Assembly: GCF_002214185.1 (NCBI RefSeq)
Contig: NZ_CP022161.1
Span: forward strand, 8,625,486-8,689,485
From: Streptomyces capitiformicae
GTDB taxonomy: Bacteria > Actinomycetota > Actinomycetes > Streptomycetales > Streptomycetaceae
Length of the DNA stretch: 64,000 nt
Direction: 5' to 3'
Positions 59,815 to 64,000 of the stretch are shown piece by piece. The translations under genes and the position numbers were made by a program. The number at the start of each line of letters is the position of its first letter. Position 1 is the first letter of the stretch. The notes beneath the pieces are model-generated. The model did not search any database and had not been told where the DNA came from. It saw only the letters and a list, made by a program, of their open reading frames with translations.

Positions 59815-62196
59815 ATGACCGCCTGCGTCCCCACCCACGCCACCGACTCGGAACCGAATCGAGCGGAGCGTGACCACCAACCCCACAGCCCCCCGAAGGA
59901 ACCGCGCCGGCGGTTCCGCATCGCGGGGGCCGACCTGTCCGCCTCGATCGCGGTCTTCCTGATCGCCCTGCCCCTGTCGCTGGGCATCGCCCTCGCCACC
60001 GACGCCCCGCTCCAGGCCGGCCTCGTCGCCGCCGCCGTCGGCGGTCTCGTCGCCGGGCGTCTGGGCGGCTCGCCGCTCCAGGTCAGCGGCCCGGCGGCCG
60101 GTCTCACCGTCGTCACCGCCGATCTCATCCACCAGTACGGCTGGCGCACCACCTGCGCTATCACCGTCCTCGCCGGCCTCACCCAACTGGGCCTGGCCTA
60201 CCTGCGCGTGGCCCGCTCCGCGCTCGCCGTCAGCCCCGCGATCGTGCACGGCATGCTCGCCGGCATCGGCGTCACCATCGCCGTCGCCCAGCTCCACATC
60301 GTGCTCGGCGGCACCCCGCAGAGCTCGGTCGTCGCCAACGTCGGGGCCCTGCCCTCCCAGTTGGCCGACCTGCACCCCGGCGCGCTGTCGCTGAGCGCGC
60401 TCACCCTCGCCGTCCTGCTGGCCTGGCCCCGCATCCCGGGTCGCGTCGGCCGGGCCGTACGTGGACTCCCCGCGGCCCTGGTCGCCGTGGCCGCCGCCAC
60501 CGCGGTGGCCTCACTCGCCGGACTGCGCCTGGCCCGGGTGGACCTGCCCTCCTGGTCCAGCCACGCCCTTCCGCAGCTGCCCGAGGGCCCCGTCCTGGGC
60601 CTCACGGCGGCCGTCCTCACCATCACCCTGGTCGGCAGCGTCGAGTCCCTGCTCTCCGCCGTGGCCGTCGACAAGCTCGTCACCGCCCGCGGCGAACCGC
60701 GCGTTCCGCGCGCCGACCTAGACCGGGAACTGCGCGGCCAGGGCACCGCCAACGTGGTCTCCGGCGCCCTCGGCGGCCTGCCGATCACCGGCGTCGCCGT
60801 ACGCAGCGCGGCCAATGTGGCCTCCGGTGCCACCAGCCGGAACTCCACGATGCTGCACGGCGTTTGGGTAGTAGCGGCCGCACTGCTCCTGATCCCCGTC
60901 CTGGAGCTGATCCCCCTCGCCTCACTCGCCGCCCTGGTGATGGCCGTCGGGGTCCAGATGGTGTCCCTGCACCACATCCGCACGGTCACCCGCCACCGTG
61001 AGGTGCTCGTCTACGCCGTCACCACGCTCGGCGTCGTCTTCCTCGGCGTACTGGAAGGCGTCGCACTCGGCATCGCCGTGGCCGTCGGCGTCGCCCTGCA
61101 CCGCCTCACCCGCACCCGTATCACCCACGAGGAGAAGGAAGGAGTCCACCACGTCCACGTACGAGGGCAGTTGACGTTCCTCGCCGTGCCGCGCCTCAGC
61201 CGTGCCCTGCACCAGGTCCCCCAAGGGGCCGATGCCGTGGTGGAGCTGGACGGGTCGTTCATGGACCATGCGGCGTACGAGTCGCTGCAGGACTGGCGGC
61301 ACGCGCACCGTACGTTCGGCGGCTCCGTGGAGATCACCGGCCGGGCCGGTACCCGTATCGCCGAACCCGCCAGGGTCTCGGCGGCCGGTTGCCGCTGTCG
61401 GCCATGGACGCCGTGGCGCAACCACCAGTGCGAGGCCCCGGCACCCGCGGCCACCGGCAGCGCGCCGGAGGAGACGGGCGAGGGCCCGAGCGGTCATCAA
61501 CTGGCGCGTGGCATCAGCGCGTTCCAGAGCAACACCGCCCCCCTGGTCCGCAGCGAGCTGGCCCGGCTGGCGCGTGAGGGACAGCAGCCCTCGCAGCTCT
61601 TCTTGACCTGCGCCGACTCCCGGCTCGTCACCTCGATGATCACCTCCAGCGGCCCCGGCGACCTCTTCGTCGTCCGCAATGTCGGCAACCTGGTGCCGCT
61701 GCCCGGCGAGGAGAGCGGTGACGACTCGGTGGCGGCGGCCATCGAGTACGCGGTGGACGTGCTGAAGGTGCGGTCCATCACAGTCTGCGGGCACTCCGGC
61801 TGCGGCGCGATGCAGGCGCTGCTCACCACCGACCCCGGCGGCGCCCGGACCCCCCTCAAGCGGTGGCTGCGCCACGGGCTGCCCAGCCTCGAGCGCGCGA
61901 CCGACAACAACAGACCATGGGCCCGGCTCTCGGGCCGCGAACCGGCCGACATGGTCGAACAGCTCTGTCTGACCAACGTCATCCAGCAGTTGGAGCATCT
62001 GCGCGCGCACGAGTCCGTGGCCCGCGCCCTGCGCGAGGGCGCGCTCGAACTGCACGGGATGTACTTCCACGTGGGCGAGGCCCAGGCGTATCTGCTGACG
62101 GAAGAGGCACCCGAGAGCGGGGTCTTCGACCGGGTCGCCGGTACGGCCGGGACAGCCGGCCCCACCGGGACGCTTCTGCACGACACGCGCGCGTGA
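59815..62196 (+). CDS. SulP-family anion transporter fused to STAS-like and beta-carbonic anhydrase domains
   Basis: 793 aa from ATG 59815 (GGAGGAG 10 bp upstream). Residues about 45-430 are a SulP membrane domain (FLIALPLSLGIALATDAPLQ; PAAGLTVVTADLI; GALGGLPITGVAVRSAANV). About 440-520 is STAS-like (HVHVRGQLTFLAVPRLSRAL). From about 560 there is a complete beta-carbonic anhydrase: FLTCADSRLVTS and CGHSGCGAM provide Cys/Asp and His/Cys zinc ligands. The fusion suggests bicarbonate uptake coupled to CO2/HCO3- interconversion. From memory such fusions occur in several bacterial groups. Monocistronic, closed by a strong terminator. Confidence 0.92.
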   Translation: MTACVPTHATDSEPNRAERDHQPHSPPKEPRRRFRIAGADLSASIAVFLIALPLSLGIALATDAPLQAGLVAAAVGGLVAGRLGGSPLQVSGPAAGLTVVTADLIHQYGWRTTCAITVLAGLTQLGLAYLRVARSALAVSPAIVHGMLAGIGVTIAVAQLHIVLGGTPQSSVVANVGALPSQLADLHPGALSLSALTLAVLLAWPRIPGRVGRAVRGLPAALVAVAAATAVASLAGLRLARVDLPSWSSHALPQLPEGPVLGLTAAVLTITLVGSVESLLSAVAVDKLVTARGEPRVPRADLDRELRGQGTANVVSGALGGLPITGVAVRSAANVASGATSRNSTMLHGVWVVAAALLLIPVLELIPLASLAALVMAVGVQMVSLHHIRTVTRHREVLVYAVTTLGVVFLGVLEGVALGIAVAVGVALHRLTRTRITHEEKEGVHHVHVRGQLTFLAVPRLSRALHQVPQGADAVVELDGSFMDHAAYESLQDWRHAHRTFGGSVEITGRAGTRIAEPARVSAAGCRCRPWTPWRNHQCEAPAPAATGSAPEETGEGPSGHQLARGISAFQSNTAPLVRSELARLAREGQQPSQLFLTCADSRLVTSMITSSGPGDLFVVRNVGNLVPLPGEESGDDSVAAAIEYAVDVLKVRSITVCGHSGCGAMQALLTTDPGGARTPLKRWLRHGLPSLERATDNNRPWARLSGREPADMVEQLCLTNVIQQLEHLRAHESVARALREGALELHGMYFHVGEAQAYLLTEEAPESGVFDRVAGTAGTAGPTGTLLHDTRA

Positions 62197-62243
62197 ACCG
62201 AACGACACGCGTGCGTGAACCGATTCCCTGCCCGGTCCGTGAC

Positions 62244-62278
62244 AACGGGTGGCCCCCCGACGTGCGGGGCCACCCGTT
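62244..62278 (+). terminator. Strong hairpin terminator after the SulP-carbonic anhydrase gene
   Basis: Perfect 13-bp arms AACGGGTGGCCCC and GGGGCCACCCGTT with a 9-base loop, 48 bp after the stop. Confidence 0.85.
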
Positions 62279-62381
62279 CCACAGGTCTAAACCATTCCCA
62301 CGAAGGCCCTTGTCATCGAGGGTCCGCGTCTGATGAGCTGTGGCCTGGGACACAACGGACACCCTGGGAAAGGGAGATGTC

Positions 62382-64000
62382 GTGAGCAACGAAAGCCTGG
62401 CCAACCTCTTGAAGGAGGAGCGACGCTTCGCGCCGCCCGCTGACCTGGCCGCGAACGCCAACGTCACGGCAGCGGCGTACGAGCAGGCCAAGGCTGACAG
62501 GCTCGGTTTCTGGGCGGAGCAGGCCCGGCGGCTGACCTGGGCCAAGGAGCCGACCGAGACGCTGGACTGGTCGAACCCGCCGTTCGCCAAGTGGTTCAAG
62601 GACGGCGAGCTCAACGTCGCGTACAACTGCGTCGACCGGCATGTCGAGGCGGGCAATGGTGACCGGGTCGCCATCCACTTCGAGGGCGAGCCCGGGGACA
62701 GCCGGGCCATCACCTACGCCGAGCTCAAGGACGAGGTGAGCAAGGCCGCCAACGCCCTGCTGGAGCTGGGGGTTCAGGCCGGCGACCGGGTCGCCGTCTA
62801 CATGCCGATGATCCCGGAGACGGCCGTGGCGATGCTCGCGTGCGCCCGTATCGGCGCCGCGCACTCCGTCGTCTTCGGCGGCTTCTCCGCCGACGCGCTC
62901 GCGACGCGGATCCAGGACGCCGACGCCAAGGTGGTCATCACCTCCGACGGTGGTTACCGGCGCGGGAAGCCCTCCGCGCTCAAGCCGGCCGTCGACGAGG
63001 CGATCGGCAAGGTGGACAACGTCGAGCATGTGCTCGTCGTACGGCGTACCGGCCAGGAGGTCGCGTTCACCGAGGGCCGTGACGTGTGGTGGCACGACAT
63101 CGTCGACCGGCAGTCCACCGAGCACACTCCGGAGGCGTTCGGGGCCGAGCACCCCCTGTTCATCCTCTACACGTCGGGCACCACGGGTAAGCCGAAGGGC
63201 ATCCTGCACACCTCCGGCGGCTACCTCACCCAGGCGTCGTACACCCACCACGCCGTCTTCGACCTCAAGCCCGAGACGGACGTGTACTGGTGCACGGCCG
63301 ACGTGGGCTGGGTCACCGGCCACTCCTACATCGTGTACGGACCGCTGGCCAACGGCGCGACGCAGGTCATGTACGAGGGCACGCCGGACACCCCGCACCA
63401 GGGGCGCTTCTGGGAGATCGTGCAGAAGTACGGGGTGACGATCCTGTACACGGCGCCCACGGCGATCCGTACGTTCATGAAGTGGGGCGACGACATCCCC
63501 GCGAAGTTCGACCTCGGCAGCCTGCGCATCCTGGGCTCGGTCGGCGAACCCATCAACCCCGAGGCCTGGATCTGGTACCGCAAGCACATCGGGGCCGACG
63601 CGACGCCGATCGTGGACACCTGGTGGCAGACCGAGACCGGCGCGATGATGATCTCGCCGCTGCCGGGCGTGACGGAGACCAAGCCGGGTTCCGCGCAGAC
63701 GCCGCTGCCGGGCATCTCGGCCACGGTCGTGGACGACGAGGCCCGGGAAGTCCCCAACGGCGGTGGCGGTTACCTGGTCCTCACCGAGCCGTGGCCGTCG
63801 ATGCTGCGCACGATCTGGGGCGACGACCAGCGGTTCCTGGACACGTACTGGTCACGGTTCGAGGGCAAGTACTTCGCCGGTGACGGGGCGAAGAAGGACG
63901 ACGACGGCGACATCTGGCTCCTCGGGCGCGTCGACGACGTGATGCTCGTCTCGGGCCACAACATCTCGACCACCGAGGTGGAGTCGGCGCTCGTCTCGCA
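62382..64000 (+). CDS. acs: Acetyl-CoA synthetase (3' end outside window)
   Basis: About 540 residues visible of a usual 650. GTG start with AAAGGGAGATG upstream. Motif A3 [47 protein letters not shown]5 [12 protein letters not shown] with the Trp that limits the pocket to acetate, A7/A8 region [20 protein letters not shown]. It makes acetyl-CoA from acetate, ATP and CoA through acetyl-AMP. The regulatory acetylated Lys (PxxxxGK) is beyond the window end. In S. coelicolor acsA (SCO3563) lies in the same neighbourhood. Confidence 0.96.
   Translation, partial: MSNESLANLLKEERRFAPPADLAANANVTAAAYEQAKADRLGFWAEQARRLTWAKEPTETLDWSNPPFAKWFKDGELNVAYNCVDRHVEAGNGDRVAIHFEGEPGDSRAITYAELKDEVSKAANALLELGVQAGDRVAVYMPMIPETAVAMLACARIGAAHSVVFGGFSADALATRIQDADAKVVITSDGGYRRGKPSALKPAVDEAIGKVDNVEHVLVVRRTGQEVAFTEGRDVWWHDIVDRQSTEHTPEAFGAEHPLFILYTSGTTGKPKGILHTSGGYLTQASYTHHAVFDLKPETDVYWCTADVGWVTGHSYIVYGPLANGATQVMYEGTPDTPHQGRFWEIVQKYGVTILYTAPTAIRTFMKWGDDIPAKFDLGSLRILGSVGEPINPEAWIWYRKHIGADATPIVDTWWQTETGAMMISPLPGVTETKPGSAQTPLPGISATVVDDEAREVPNGGGGYLVLTEPWPSMLRTIWGDDQRFLDTYWSRFEGKYFAGDGAKKDDDGDIWLLGRVDDVMLVSGHNISTTEVESALVS

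Overview
High-GC DNA with G/C-ending codons, frequent GTG/TTG starts, 4-bp stop/start overlaps and many GC-rich palindromes, together with bldG, a glgX-type debranching enzyme, a K+-independent H+-pyrophosphatase and a Scabin/ScARP-like toxin, indicates a chromosomal region of a Streptomyces species. No tRNA, rRNA, CRISPR array, phage integrase or transposase was seen.

Layout. (1) 1-8.5 kb: the 3' part of an extracellular-type contractile injection system (eCIS) operon: end of one gene, inner tube, LysM tube/baseplate protein, VgrG-like spike, gp25 wedge, gpJ-like wedge, gpI-like protein, then a zinc-ribbon/membrane/discoidin-like protein (candidate membrane anchor) and a leaderless GH25 muramidase. 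No PAAR tip or tail fibre lies in this part. (2) 8.8-18 kb: F420-type NADP oxidoreductase, EF-hand protein, MerR regulator, GNAT, a secreted DNA-type ADP-ribosyltransferase, a beta-propeller lipoprotein, an RsbW-like ATPase, an enoyl-CoA hydratase and two tandem lipoprotein L,D-transpeptidases. (3) 18.3-30.9 kb: glgX, two consecutive heterodimeric ABC exporter pairs with asymmetric ATP sites, and a secreted M4 metalloprotease. (4) 31-46.8 kb, mostly minus strand: an MFS-thymidylate kinase fusion, topA, a Ser/Thr kinase with an extracytoplasmic domain, a class-I methyltransferase, a lipoprotein, hppA, and the bldG operon. (5) 46.9-64 kb: a DEAH-type helicase, the conserved actinobacterial Tad/Ssd pilus-like cluster (ssd-tadA-tadB-tadC-DUF4244-TadE-TadE-like), a divergent HAD-IB phosphatase, a degenerate Fic-like protein, a MinD-like ATPase, a deacetylase-like lipoprotein, a SulP-carbonic anhydrase fusion and the start of acs.

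How genes work together: region 1 encodes one contractile machine; the ABC genes form two coupled pairs; bldG and its neighbour form an anti-sigma/antagonist switch; the Tad genes form one translationally coupled operon; topA, tmk, hppA and acs are housekeeping. The order topA...helicase-tad-ssd-HAD...acs matches, from memory, the mycobacterial Rv3646c-Rv3667 region, so this half is ancestral core. Regions 2-3 recall S. coelicolor SCO5447-SCO5464 and regions 4-5 recall SCO3542-SCO3563, so a rearrangement junction near 31 kb is possible (memory-based inference).

The most interesting items are the eCIS membrane/lysozyme tail, a dispersed palindromic element that has apparently been absorbed in-frame into an ABC transporter linker, a second repeat that seems to have altered the 3' ends of two convergent genes, the complementary loss of ATP-site motifs in the second ABC pair, and a Fic-like protein lacking its catalytic motif.
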